Part shown: positions 1 to 11,478 of the stretch, piece by piece | Position numbering within the stretch: the stretch's first letter is position 1 | Layout of the letters: each line of letters starts with the position of its first letter | The notes under the pieces: generated by a model | The model's database searches: none | The model's input: only the letters and a program-made list of their open reading frames with translations | What the model was told of the DNA's origin: nothing | Origin: Muscardinus avellanarius | Taxonomy: Eukaryota; Chordata; Mammalia; Rodentia; Gliridae | DNA: 64,000 nt | Reading direction: 5' to 3' | Assembly (NCBI GenBank): GCA_963383645.1 | Contig: OY726564.1 | Coordinates: 109,948,540 to 110,012,539, forward strand | Translations under genes and position numbers: made by a program

Positions 1-234
1 CATGGAAAGAGAGCCAAAGAGATGCAAACAACTAGCTCACCAATGTCGGCCTAAAAGGATGCAGACTGAGGTAAAAGGAGAGAAGCAGAGGTTCTGTTTC
101 TCCTGTCAGTTCTCCCTGAAGCTTTCTGTGCACACTTCTAGCAGAAGCTCAGCTGCTTCAGTGGGGACCACCAGGGCCAGGACACAGCACATGGACCTGC
201 AGCGTGGCCAGGGCCCAGCTTGGGCTTGCTTCAG

Positions 235-302
235 AAGGATGCTCACACAGGAAGGATGCTCACACAGGAAGGATGCTCACACAGGAAGGATGCTCACACA
301 GG
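235..302. repeat. 17-bp minisatellite, 4 copies
   Basis: Four essentially perfect head-to-tail copies of aaggatgctcacacagg, seen directly. No SINE or LINE border is visible next to it. Confidence 0.95.
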
Positions 303-829
303 AAGGAGGTGGGACCATACTTTTGTAGCATCTTACTGTCTGCAAATGCTTCCTCAGATATTGTTCCATTTGAAAGTAAAGAGAACTTTATGAGTCAACC
401 TGGAGAGAGATTCTTTCCCTATAAGTTAACTGACTCTGACTGAGGTCACCAATGAAAGAGAAGAAAGGCCAGTATGTGCCAGTAAGTCTTCTTTGACCAG
501 CGCAAAAAGTGCCTTCAAAGAACTGAGGGCCTTTTGGAGTCCAAATCCCACCCCCCAAAAAAATCCTGCAACAGGGAGCTGCTAAGTTTAAATAAAAAAA
601 ATCATATTAAAAAAGCATTTCATAGAAAAGACTTTTAAGAGTCATAAAACTCAGGATCTCTTTGCAAACTTTCCACTCTTTACTAAATTTCTTTCCCCAC
701 AGAAGTTGGGCTGCTTGTAAGATGTCTACTGGCTGCTGACTCTCTGTCAGTCTGTAGATGCACTTAACTTCCTGCCTCATCCTTTGCAGGAGCATCAGCC
801 ACTAAGGACTTGAGATATAATGGCAGATA

Positions 830-990
830 GGATAAACAGGCATTCCTTCCCTGAGGAGCTTATATCCTCGAGGGAAAGACAGATGTTAAACCTAAGCACT
901 CACAGAGGAAATCAGAAAGTAATACTTCTGTTAAGAAGTAGTGACAGTGTAAGGGATTCGAGAGTGCTGTGACCAGAGATGAGCGGCGAA
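830..990 (-). repeat. L2-like LINE 3' remnant
   Basis: Resembles the antisense L2 end ('ccctgaggagctta...gggaaagacaga', 'agtgctgtgaccaga'). Strongly diverged, so the assignment is tentative. Confidence 0.4.
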
Positions 991-1083
991 TGAGTGGTGG
1001 AGACTGTAACTTCAAATCAAATGGTCAGAAAGGGCATTTAAAGGAGTCATGTATGTCATTACAAAGACATGGGTTTTCCTCTT

Positions 1084-1393
1084 GTTATCATCACTTAGAT
1101 TTTAAATGTCCCCCACACCTCATGTGGTAGACAAGGCAGCCATGTTGGAGGAGGGACTTGGTTGCCGGGGAAGAGCCATGGCCAGGAACACTATTTTTCC
1201 AGCTGGCTACTGCAGCTTCCTTCTCTTTCTACCTGCTGCCATGAGCTGACACAAGTTCTTTCTCTCTCTTCTTCCTACTATAATGCCCTGAGGACCTGCA
1301 GCTCCAGTTCCTGCTTGGAAGCCAGTCTAAGATAAACTGAAATCCCCAAAACTGTAACCAAATAAAAATCTTCTTCTTCTAAGTTTTGCATGT
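1084..1393 (+). repeat. MaLR-type solo LTR (diverged)
   Basis: Has the layout of an ERVL-MaLR LTR: 'aaatgtcccccac' near the start, 'ctgccatgagctgac' in the middle and 'ccaaaactgtaaccaaataaa' near the polyadenylation end. No internal coding sequence is present. Subfamily not resolved. Confidence 0.6.
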
Positions 1394-1662
1394 TAGGCAC
1401 TTGTGTGCTAATGCTCATTAAAACACTGGGCAAAATGAAAAACTGTGGGGGGCTTTAGAAATCACCTACTATGATTTAACTTATGTTTAACAGGTGCTCT
1501 GGCTCCTGTGTTGAAAAGAGCCTGCGGAGGGACAGAGTTAGTAGGGAGACTAGCCAGGTAACTGTTGCAGTTACCCAGGTAGCTAGAAAGTATGGCTCAC
1601 ACCAAGGCAGCTATATTAATGGTAAAAGGTGGCTGGCTTGTGGGTGTATTTAAAATGTAGAT

Positions 1663-1889
1663 TCTGGCATGGTGGTGAATGCCTGTAGCTCCAATACTTG
1701 GGAGGCTAAGACTGAAGGATCATAGGTTCAAGAGCAAACTCAGCAAATAGTGAGACTCTCATCAACTTAAAAAAAAACAACAACCCTGTTTCAAAATAAA
1801 AATAAAAATAGGGTTGGAGGTGTATCTTGGAGGTAGAATGCCCCTGGGTTCAATCCCAGTACCACAAAAAAAGAAAAACGACAAAAGAA
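1663..1889 (+). repeat. B1-dID composite SINE
   Basis: Sense copy. The B1 part is 'ctggcatggtggtgaatgcc', followed by an A-rich linker. The ID part has 'ggtagaatgcccctgggttc' and ends 'ccagtaccac' plus an A-rich tail. Confidence 0.9.
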
Positions 1890-2649
1890 ATGAAAGGTAC
1901 AACCAATAGGATCATCCAGTGAGTTGGATGTGAAGGGTGTGGGAAAGTGGGGGATTTGGGTGGCATCAGGATTTTGTCTTGAGAAACCAGAAAGAATTTT
2001 CCATCAGCAGACATGGGAGAATCTACATAGGCAAATTAAAAAAAAATCACTACATGTGAAATAGCCTTGAATTCTTTAATTCCATCAGCTACTCTGCAAA
2101 TTGTGTCTATATTCATTGTCACTTCCTTCCCACTTGAATCAGGGGCCATGGTGTTTGTTCTATCTTCAATCCCGTCTTCATCTTGGGTCTACACACTCAA
2201 CCAGACTATCATGCAACACCAATAAATATGTTTTTTGAACTCTCGACATCAAACATCTTTTTACAGACACTATTTTCCACTCAAGTTACAACTCCCTGTG
2301 CTGGCCAACTCCTAGACACAATATTTTTGCTTGCTACATCTTCTTTTTTATCTGTAATTTTTTTTACTTTCACCCCACTGTGCTGTTATCACCGTGTTGG
2401 GGCTTTCAGTGAGTGCACAGATAATAATCCTGTTACTCCTCAATGCCCACCTTGCTTGTCTACTCTGCTGTAATCCCACTCTTTCCATCTTTATTTTCAA
2501 AAGCTTCTCTTCTTTCATGATTTTCCTACGATCACTCCCTTTCATTTTCTGCTTCCTCACTAATTATTCTTTCTCGGTCTCCTTGACCAGCTTCACTTCC
2601 TATGAAGTGAAGTTATCCCTTCTTATATGACCTCCTGCTGCCCTGCCCA

Positions 2650-3235
2650 TTCCTGTTCCCCGAATGCTCTCATCCACTCACCCACCTTCTTACTGTCCAT
2701 ACCCTTGTCATCACTCGGTATGAATCTCCAGTGGAAGCCGTGTTCTTGAGTTCTAGGATTTTATTTCCAGTTCTATCAAAGTCACTCAACCTAAAGTCAG
2801 TTGGACTTGTTGTTTTCTCCTATAATTTCGTTTCCTTCTCTTTCCAGAAATGAATGTCATTAACCACCAATGTGCTAGGGAGTTAGAGAACTTCTTTCTG
2901 TCTGTATTTCTATCTGTTTTCTTTCTGTCTGTACTGCTGGTGCTAAGACTGGCCTCACCATCTATTCCTTGAAATCTGTCCACTGTATCCTAGTCATTCT
3001 GGGTATCATCTGCTATTTCCCTCTGGCCCTTATCTCCAACAATGTATCACATATGATCTGATCATTTCCTGGTGGGAAGTCAATGTGTGGGATTGCTCAA
3101 TGCCTTCAGAATAAAGCTAATATCCCAAGCAGGACAGCATTTGAGACTCCTTTTATTCTTGTCCCTGACTCTCTAGTTTTGACTATAGTCACTACATGCC
3201 CCACACTCTAAACATCTCATGAACTTTAGACTTGG
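2650..3235 (+). repeat. L2 LINE remnant (tentative)
   Basis: Fragments such as 'gatctgatcat', 'cttcagaataaagctaatatc' and 'tacatgccccacactc' follow the order of the L2 3' region, but divergence is high. Confidence 0.45.
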
Positions 3236-4660
3236 GTGCTTCATGCTCATAACTATTTAGTAAAGGATAGCGTTATGACAATTCCTGTGATGGTAAGTGG
3301 TGAAATAATCAATGTCCTCTAGGATTCATGAATAGCCTCAATAACTGCATTTTTATGGTTAAATACATCTTAAACACATTTTAGAAACACAGAAGTCATT
3401 ATGGATCACAGTCCCTTTGGAAAGTGAAGATGGTAGATCTATTTATTTATAGATCAACTTTTGCACACTGCCAACTCTTATAACCCCAACATAATCACTA
3501 GGAAGCAGCTAGAAGGCCAGGCAGGTTGAAGAAAAACAAGTTAGCATTTCTGTGATGCCATTTTTTCAGGAAAGTAATATTTCAATTACCTGAAAGCCTG
3601 GGCTAGAAATGTAAGGGTAGTGAGAAACAGAAAGAACACAGAAAAAAAATAAGGAAAATCCCAGAGTACATCAGTAAACAGATGGAGAGGCTGGAGAAAA
3701 ACAGCTCACTGATGTGGCAAAGAGACGAAACACAGTGAGCAAGTGGCCCGCTCAGGGGGCCCAGAAGACAAAAACCCGGAGGGAGCCTGCTAGAAAGCCC
3801 ACCGGGACCTCACAGTGGCTCAGGAGAGTTTCCGACACGCATGAACTCTCTCATGGATGTTGTTAATCTAAATGAGGTTTTACAATTTGCATGGTTGTGC
3901 TTTTAATGTTTTATTTTTTTGAAAAAAAAGAAGAAAAAAATAAACAATGGTTTTAGCTTTCAAAGTGAAAACCCAGTCCTAATTAACATTTGGAGCCTGA
4001 TTTTCAGAGATTCCAGCTGGAGACTCTAATGTCAAGCCTGTGAACCAAATGGGGCTCTGGACAAACCTAAAGACATGCTGGATTTTCAGGCTGGTGCAGA
4101 GATTGCACAAAACTGGCAGTGGAATTCACAAACAAATCTCAGGGGGACTGGAATTTGGCAGCCAGAAGAGCCTGGAAGACAGCTCCAACTTAAGCTAATT
4201 TTCAATTTCTCTCTGGATTTTAACACGTCTAACACATATTTAGATTTAGATCCATGAGTTACTACAGATGCCCCATCAGAAGTCTAGTAGCTCACTAGTC
4301 TCTAGTAGCGACTGCCATCGTTGGCTTCTAGGACAATGTACTCCCTACTCTAGTGAGCATTTGTGTGACTCCCTCTCACCCATAGACCCTAAAGAACTTG
4401 GCAGAAATTACAAGTAAGCCCAGATGATCTGTCCTCTGAGAACAGGGAAGGGGTGATTATTATGTGTGGTTTGCAAACAACTAAAATGTGGCAAAGAGAA
4501 GTTTAATTATTGGCTATTATTTAAATAAAAAGTCTTAGATAAAGAGGAAACAAGAGAAGTTAACCTCATAGTCATAAAGTGCACAAGTGATAAGTTTGGA
4601 ATAGAGCAATTTTCATCTTATAACTACAATTCATTTTTCTCTTTCTCTCTCTCACAAATA

Positions 4661-4885
4661 TTTTTGTTGTTGTTCTAGTTGTTGGCACTTGGAGTTGAAC
4701 CCAGGGGAATTCTATCTCTGAGCTATACGCCAAGCTCTTTTTATTTATTTTTTAAATGTCAAAACAGGGTCTCACTAAGTTCCTAAGGGTCTCACTAAGT
4801 TGCTGAGGCTGCCATCCAGCCTGTGATCTTCCTATCTCAGCTTCCTAAGTACTTGGATTACAGGTGTGTGCCACCATGCCTGGCA
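4661..4885 (-). repeat. B1-dID SINE, antisense
   Basis: T-rich tail, then 'gttgaacccaggggaattct', 'aaaacagggtctcactaag' and 'ccaccatgcctggc'. A 15-base internal duplication, 'gggtctcactaagtt', is visible. Confidence 0.9.
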
Positions 4886-5192
4886 CATTTTTCTCTTTTG
4901 AAATAAGGATTTCCTAAAGGCATGCCCAAGTAAGAGTATTTTCTGAAAGATCAGTAGCAATGCCATGTAGTCACATTTCTAATTCCATTTTGGAGTGCCC
5001 TAATCCTCTCCAGTCCTGGCATTCATAAAGAGCCATTTATGCTACTTAATGATGAGAAACACATTAATAAAATAATAATGGGAACGCATCTTATTAAGGA
5101 AGTAAAAGACTGAGAAAAGAAGAAGTGAGAAGTTTGCGCTAGAAAGTTGAAGGGAACAGAAAGGAGAGAGAATTGGGAACCATGGAAAGGCA

Positions 5193-5872
5193 TATTTTAT
5201 TTTTTTCTACTTTTATTGGTGCATGCATGGTAGTCTCACATCATTATGTTGTTCAGAGTGATAAGAACATATGTGCACATGGTATTTGGTAAATTTTTCC
5301 CCCGCCCTCCCCCACTCCTTCCCTTGTTCCATACAGGATACTGATATTGACATTGGCATTCTCACATATGTCTGTAACATCTATGAAAGTGTTTCCTTTA
5401 TTAATTCTCCTCCCCGTGGATCACCTTTCTCATTCTATTATCTAAAGTCCCTCTCGTGTCCTGATTACTCTCTTAGCTTTCACATACAAGAGAAAAGATG
5501 TGGCCTTCCACTTTCTGTGCCGGCTAATCTCATTTAACATAATGGTCTCTGGTCCATCCATTTGTCTGAAAAAGTCATAATTCCTTTCTTCTTTATTGCT
5601 GATTAGAATTCCATTGTGTGTGCGTCCCATAGTTTTGTAAACCACTCATCTATTGATGGACACCTAGGTTGGTTCTATAATTTGGCTCCTGTGAATTGTG
5701 TTGCTCTAAGCACAGAGATGCAGGTATCACTACAATAGTCTGATTTCAGTTCCTTTGAGAAGATGCTCAGGAGTGGCATAGCTGGATCATATGATGGACC
5801 CATTCCCAGTGTTCTGAGTATTGCCATACTGCTCTCCATGGAGGTTTCACTCATTGGCAATCCTTCCAGCTC
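5193..5872 (-). mobile_element. LINE-1 3' fragment, antisense
   Basis: Reads in reverse as the 3' end of LINE-1: 'tattggtgcatgcatgg' is the tail side, 'tgatggacacctaggttggt' and 'agctggatcatatgatgg' the ORF2/3' region. 5'-truncated, with no usable frame. Confidence 0.8.
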
Positions 5873-6388
5873 CTCAGAGCTAATTCTACCTTGTTGCTAT
5901 TGTCCCATTCCCCAAGCTAGTGGGTCTTAAATCCAAGAGGGAATGAAATTCCCTGGAGGGCTTGGTGAGACAGACTCCTGGGCCTCACCTCTGTAGTTCC
6001 AGAGCGAGACCCGAGATCTTGCATTTCTATCAAGTTTCGAGATGAGGAGACACTCCTGGTCTGGGACCATGCTGTGGCCCTAGGCCATTTGGGTTCTCTG
6101 TAGGCCCAGGTTTCAACTACTCTTGGTCAGCAGTCCTGGGGCTCAGAGTCCCATAGTTGAAATACAGAGGCACCTGCCTCTCTTATATCTGAACTATTTA
6201 ACCTTAAGAAAATATCTTGTTGTTGCTTTCCGACAGTGGGGGACCTGAGTTGCTGTCACGGGAATGTGAAATAATCTGCACTGTAGTCCACTTAGGCTCA
6301 CACATTTCATTCTGCGTTTTAGAACGAAGAGCTCTTGAATTCAGGATTGTGCTGACCTGATCTTTCACCCTTCCTTCTGCACTTATAA

Positions 6389-6389
6389 C

Positions 6390-6428
<39 letters not shown>
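6389..6428. repeat. (CA)n microsatellite
   Basis: About 19 uninterrupted CA units, with no SINE alongside. Confidence 0.97.
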
Positions 6429-6430
<2 letters not shown>

Positions 6431-8273
6431 CACATCTTGCCCTAGAAACAAGGGGACCAAACTCTAACAAGAACCAAAGCCTTTCTTCCAAAAGGGCCTC
6501 ACATGATGGAAATCCCATGATCACCACCACTTCCTAGGTGGTATGTCAGCCAACTAATATTCCAGCCTTCTCCTCCCTCCTTTGGGTGTCTCATTTTCTG
6601 ACTTGTATGCAGATATTCTGCACCCCTGAATTAAACGATCCCCTAAATCAGGACTTATTAGTCAGACTTGAGATACTTTACACCCCTTTCCAGCTCAAGA
6701 AAAATATGGTGCAATAAAACTCAATTTTCATGCCACTGTATTCCATCTCATGAATTGTATATTGGCCCCTCTGTCCCAGAGAGTTACAGCGGTAAACCCA
6801 CACAGTGCCCAGGAGTGGTCAAGAGGCACATGTCTCAGACCCAGCTAACAGGGCAACCATCTGGAATATAAATAATGAAAGGAAGGCAGAGAGAGGTCCA
6901 AGACAACAGAAAAGAAAGAATCCAAAGAATGGTGTAGCAGATGGAATGAGTTAGTGAGGGGAGCGTTGTTGATACCAACTACCAACAGTGTAAAAACAAT
7001 ACAACTTCCCCCTACCTTGCAGTAATGCAGCCACCCTGATGGAATCAAATCTGTCTCTGAGGCCCTACTTCCCCACTCCCAATTCTCTCCTATATAAATT
7101 CCTATGAAAGTAGGAAGCATATGGTAATGACAGATAAAAATATCTCTGGCTGCTTTAGAAAACACAAATATATTCACATTTAGGTCCATGGAGTGTTAGG
7201 TTAAAAGGGAAAAAGAACCCTAAACCACCTTCGGTGTTTAAGACAGAAGAAAATGTTTAACTATGTCAGAGAGCAGAGAAAACATATCCCTTTAAAACCC
7301 CCCAAAGACTACCATACCTTTCAAATGATTCCCTTTATAGGCTTGTACAAAGCTTAACACTTTCAGGTTATTCTTCTGTAGACTTTAAATCATTCTCCAT
7401 TTGAAACCTATAATTTTCTATTCTACTTCATTGGGTGGGATGGTGACTTAATTTTTATCTATGTAAAATGTTTAAGAGATTAAAATATTTACCATGTTAG
7501 TCTTTTTATCTTCTCATTTTAGGCTTATTTTTCACTAAGGTGTTATTATCCAGTTTTGAATTTTTTAATTGGTAAACTGCAGTTGCGCATACTAGTGAGC
7601 TTCATGGTGATTTGAGACTGAGGATCTGACTTTTGGATTATCTCATTTTTTATACTGTTTTTGCTACCCTCAATTTGTTCTGCGTTTCCTAGCTTCTATG
7701 AAAGTAAGATCTAAAGAGAAGCCCGAATCAGAATAATAGCAAGAAAGTTATAAAACAAGAGAATACTGGGGATTTCTGGCCAACGTGTACTTACTTGCAT
7801 GTTCTTTGATGTGTCACATCCAAAGTCCACACATCTATTTACCCACAATGAGCCTTCATTTTAAAACATTTTTCACTGTGATTTTAAAGAGCTCCATCTT
7901 TCCTGGTTTGTAATAATTTTAGGCCTTGCACTTCCTACCTGACTACTTTTACCTCTAGTCTTGACCTTTCTGAGCTTAATTATATTTCAAGTTATTCCTT
8001 CCTTTACTCAAAAACACTGGACGATAGATCCTTTTCTCCTGAGAGGTGAGCTGGGAGCTGCTATGTGCAATCACAGGCTGGTGTATTGATTAATCCCTGC
8101 CTGGCTCAGTGATCCTCAAAGTGTAATTTAGAACCACCTGCATTATAACTGGATTATTTGTAAACGCACAAAACAAAACAAAAAATTCCTGGACTTCACA
8201 CCAAGGTTTGACATATTAGAATTAGGAAGGAGAAACAGAACCTTAAAATGTGCCTTTTACAATAAGCACCCCA

Positions 8274-8482
8274 AGCCAGGTAAGGTGGCTCATGCCTCTA
8301 ATCCCAGTACTTGAGAGGCTAAGAAAGGAGGAATCCAGGTATGAGCTAGCCTTTGCAACTTAGTAAGATGTTCAGAAATCTAGTTAGACGCTGTCTTAAA
8401 ACATAAAAGGGACTGGGGTATAGTTTGGAGGGAGACAACACTATAAGAACTAGCAAAGGGTTAGCAACAACAACAACAAAAG
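8274..8482 (+). repeat. B1-dID SINE, degraded
   Basis: Sense copy with 'agccaggtaaggtggctcat' and 'cctctaatcccagtacttga'. The ID half is decayed and is followed by a CAA-rich tail. Confidence 0.8.
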
Positions 8483-8770
8483 GAGCCATCAGTGTATTCT
8501 AACATGGAGACCCTTTGGAAGCACAGGACAGACTTGTAAGAATTTGTGCTTACAGAAAAGCAGAGTCAAGAAGTAGATCAATTTTAATCATCCCAGATGA
8601 AGGAACTAAATTAGTTCCATGCAAAAGAAGATCATTAAGTGTGGTCTTTATTCCCAGGTACATTCCTTGGGGAAGAAGATGCTCTTTAGGTGGAACCTAG
8701 GATTGTGAATTTTGGCAGAATTAATGAAATGTGGATTTATAGGGGGAAAATAAATGAAGGAATGAAAGAT

Positions 8771-8905
8771 TTATGGAAAGAGGAAAAGAGAAGAAAAGAA
8801 AGATGGAGGAAGAGGAGGAAAGAAGGGAGGAAAAGAGGGAGGAAGGAAAGAAGGAAAGAAGGAAAGAAGGAAAGATGGAAGGAAGGAAAGAAGGAAGGAG
8901 AGGCA
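8771..8905. repeat. Polypurine GGAA/GAAA tract
   Basis: About 130 bases almost entirely A and G, ending in regular ggaaagaa units. It produces artificial Lys/Glu/Arg-rich open frames on one strand and Phe/Ser/Leu-rich frames on the other. Confidence 0.95.
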
Positions 8906-8930
8906 TAAGCACACAGCAAGAGATGGTAAT

Positions 8931-9153
8931 TTTATTTTATTTTATTTTTCGGTAATGGAGATGGAACCCAGGGGCATCTACCTTTGAGCTACACCCCCGG
9001 TCCTAATTTTTAGTCTTTTTATTTTTTGAAACAGGGTCTCACTGAGTTGTAAAGGGGCCTCACTAAGTAGCTGAGGCAGTCCTCAAACCATAATCCTCTA
9101 GTCTCCATCTCCCAAATTCTGGGATTACAAGTGTGCACAACCACACCCAGCTC
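8931..9153 (-). repeat. B1-dID SINE, antisense
   Basis: TTTTA-rich tail, 'atggaacccaggggcatcta', then 'ccaaattctgggattacaag' and 'ccacacccagctc'. Confidence 0.92.
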
Positions 9154-9290
9154 GGTAATTTGTTGAGGGTGGTGAGTGAGGCACAAGAAGGCAAAGTAAC
9201 TTGTCCAGGGTTACCCAGCAAGAAGGACCAATACCCAACCCCAGACCAAGTGGACTCAGAGTGCAAAGCCATGAACTGTTGACTATGATA
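9154..9290 (-). repeat. MIR remnant
   Basis: Antisense MIR features: 'ggcaaagtaacttgtccagg', 'gttacccagcaag', 'ggactcagagtgcaaagcc'. Confidence 0.65.
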
Positions 9291-9931
9291 TGGCCAAAGG
9301 CCTTTCCTGTCTGAAAAGGAAAGGCCCCACATACTACAGAGTTTCTACCGACAAAGATATGGAAATAATGATGAGTTCCTAAGACTTTTCTTTTTAGCAA
9401 GAGATATACAATAGAAAGAACTCAGTGGTAGCAAAAGAGACAGTGAAAGCAATTGCTGGGCACAGATCTGCTGAGTGGGGAGGTGGATAGAACAATTTGG
9501 AAACTACTGGAATAGCCCCAGTGAGAAATGCTAAGCCCTCGACTAGAAGGGCAAGAACAGAGAATGGTCTGTGCCCAAAGACCGGCTAACTGACCCAATA
9601 GCTGTCTCCATGTGATTTGTGAATCACGGGCCTCCATGGGTCTCCATGGGAATGACCTCATTCCCCTTCCTTTCCTTATCCTTTTATTTTCCTTTTTCAA
9701 AACTCATAATTTTCCCCTGATGATACTGAGGTCACACCAGCAGCCATATCCCCTGCTTTCTGTCTTTACTTACTTGGTAAAGAGTAACAGGGTAGCTTGT
9801 AGCTCACAACATGTGACAGCACTTATAAGACTTTGTCACAGGCCAGACATGGCACTAAGTGCTTTATATATACTAACATGTTAATCCCTCATAGAAACTC
9901 CTCAAAATAGCAGATCAAGACACCGTTATTT

Positions 9932-10107
9932 GCTGGGTATGATGACACATGCCTGTAGTTCCAGTACTTGGGAGGTTCACAGCCAGCCTCAGCAACTTAA
10001 TGAGGCCCTCTGCAACTTAGCGAGACCTTGTTTTAAAATAAATAAATAAAATAGGGCTGGGGATGTAGCTCAGAAGTAGAATGCCCCTGGGTTCCATCTC
10101 TTCAGTA

Positions 10108-10108
<1 letters not shown>
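9932..10108 (+). repeat. B1-dID SINE
   Basis: Sense copy: 'gctgggtatgatgacacatg', AAAT-rich linker, 'gggctggggatgtagctcag', ending 'cttcagtatca' directly at a CA repeat. Confidence 0.93.

Positions 10109-10151
<43 letters not shown>
10109..10151. repeat. (CA)n microsatellite on SINE tail
   Basis: About 21 CA units starting exactly at the SINE 3' end. Confidence 0.97.
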
Positions 10152-10153
<2 letters not shown>

Positions 10154-10889
10154 TAACTGACATCACTCAGCTAACCCTGGACTTGAATCTACATTTGTTT
10201 GGCTTCTAAACCTCTCTACTAACCAAGTTGCCTTTGTCTATTCCCATTAGGAAGGAGGCTCAAATTACAAGTATCCAGGTCAAAAAGATCCAAGTGCAAG
10301 AAGGAACTATAAAAATAGATGTTAATATCTGAATCAATTCGGAAAGCAGGTGTGTAGAACACACATGCTCTTCCTGTGACAATAAGGTTGAAATAAGGCT
10401 TATTTCAACAAGATCCTTGAGGGAAAACCCTGTTAGTGACTCTTAGAGAATGTGAGAATCACAGGAGAACTAAAAGCATGAGAACTGTGGCAAAGGAGTG
10501 ACGCCAGCAAGGGGCCAGGAGGCACGGGTGCACTGTGGCTGGGGACAGCCAGGGCATGGCTTAGTGCCTTGGGCCTACTGGACGAAGTAACAAACGGGGC
10601 ACTCTACTCTTGTAAGGATGGATGGCTAAAAGGGACAACTTGGAGTTACATTTAGTATTGGAAAGCAAAACAAAGAAAGCCCCTCTAGATACTAGGTAGT
10701 AAAACGTCTAATGTGAACTCAGAGTTCTACACTGCACTTTTAAAAGCTGCTCTCAGCAACCATACTATCAAAGCCTTCTGTGTGTTCTCTTGCCTGGGGG
10801 GCCTGCTTCCCATCCATCTGTCTTCAACTCTCTTCACTTTTCCCTGATACATTAAGTTGACTTTTTCTATTAGAGAATTAAATATCCCC

Positions 10890-11478
10890 TTGGTATCTTT
10901 TCCAAGGAATTAAAGTCAAAATACTATCAGGATACATGCATGCCACGCATGTTTATAGGAGCATAATTCACAATAGCCAGATTACAGAACCAACCTAGGT
11001 GTCCGCCGACAGATAAACGGATGAAGAAAACATGGTGTGAACGCAGAGTGGAGTTTTCCTCAGCCACAAGAAGAACAAAAGTGTATCATTTTGGGGAAAC
11101 CGACCAACTAGAGATTATGCTAAGTGAGATCAACCAATCCCAAAGAGTCAAGGGTTATATGTTTCATGTCATATGTAGTAGCTAGGGAGAAAATAGGGAA
11201 AAATAGATTTCAAATAAATGGAGCAAGAGGGGTAGGCAAGTGGGAGGGGCTAGGGGAGGGAAGCGAGGCCGGACAGAGAAAGGGGGATAAATAATGTTAT
11301 GTTCAAGTACGAAGGTATCAGTATCCGGCTCACTAACATGCCTGGAGAGGGGCGGGGGAGCGGAGTTGGGGGGACTGTGGAGGGAATCAGGTCAGCTCTG
11401 TGTGCGTATATGAATGCATCACTTTGGGACTCACTGTGAGGTATAATTACGGTGCCCCCATAAAAGCACCATGAAAGA
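10890..11478 (+). mobile_element. LINE-1 3' end, sense
   Basis: Contains 'ttcacaatagccaga', 'accaacctaggtgtcc' and 'atgctaagtgagat', then a G-rich 3' UTR and a tail resembling 'ctcactgtgaggtataatta'. The ORF2 end is broken by stops. A G-quadruplex motif sits at 11242-11260. Confidence 0.8.

Larger units (their letters stand above)
9830..10215 (-). repeat. MIR remnant split by a SINE and CA repeat
   Basis: 'ggcactaagtgctttatata' and 'ttaatccctcatagaaact' lie left of the insertion, and 'cagctaaccctggacttgaa' lies right. Both fit an antisense MIR interrupted by 9932-10151. Confidence 0.6.

Noticed and set aside
7795..7835. Minus-strand 'GCDTSKN' peptide resembling part of an LNR repeat
   Set aside because: The following YDGGDCC-like residues are absent and no splice signals fit; coincidental.
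8690..8955. Lys/Arg/Glu-rich and Phe/Ser-rich open frames
   Set aside because: Translations of the polypurine tract and its complement.
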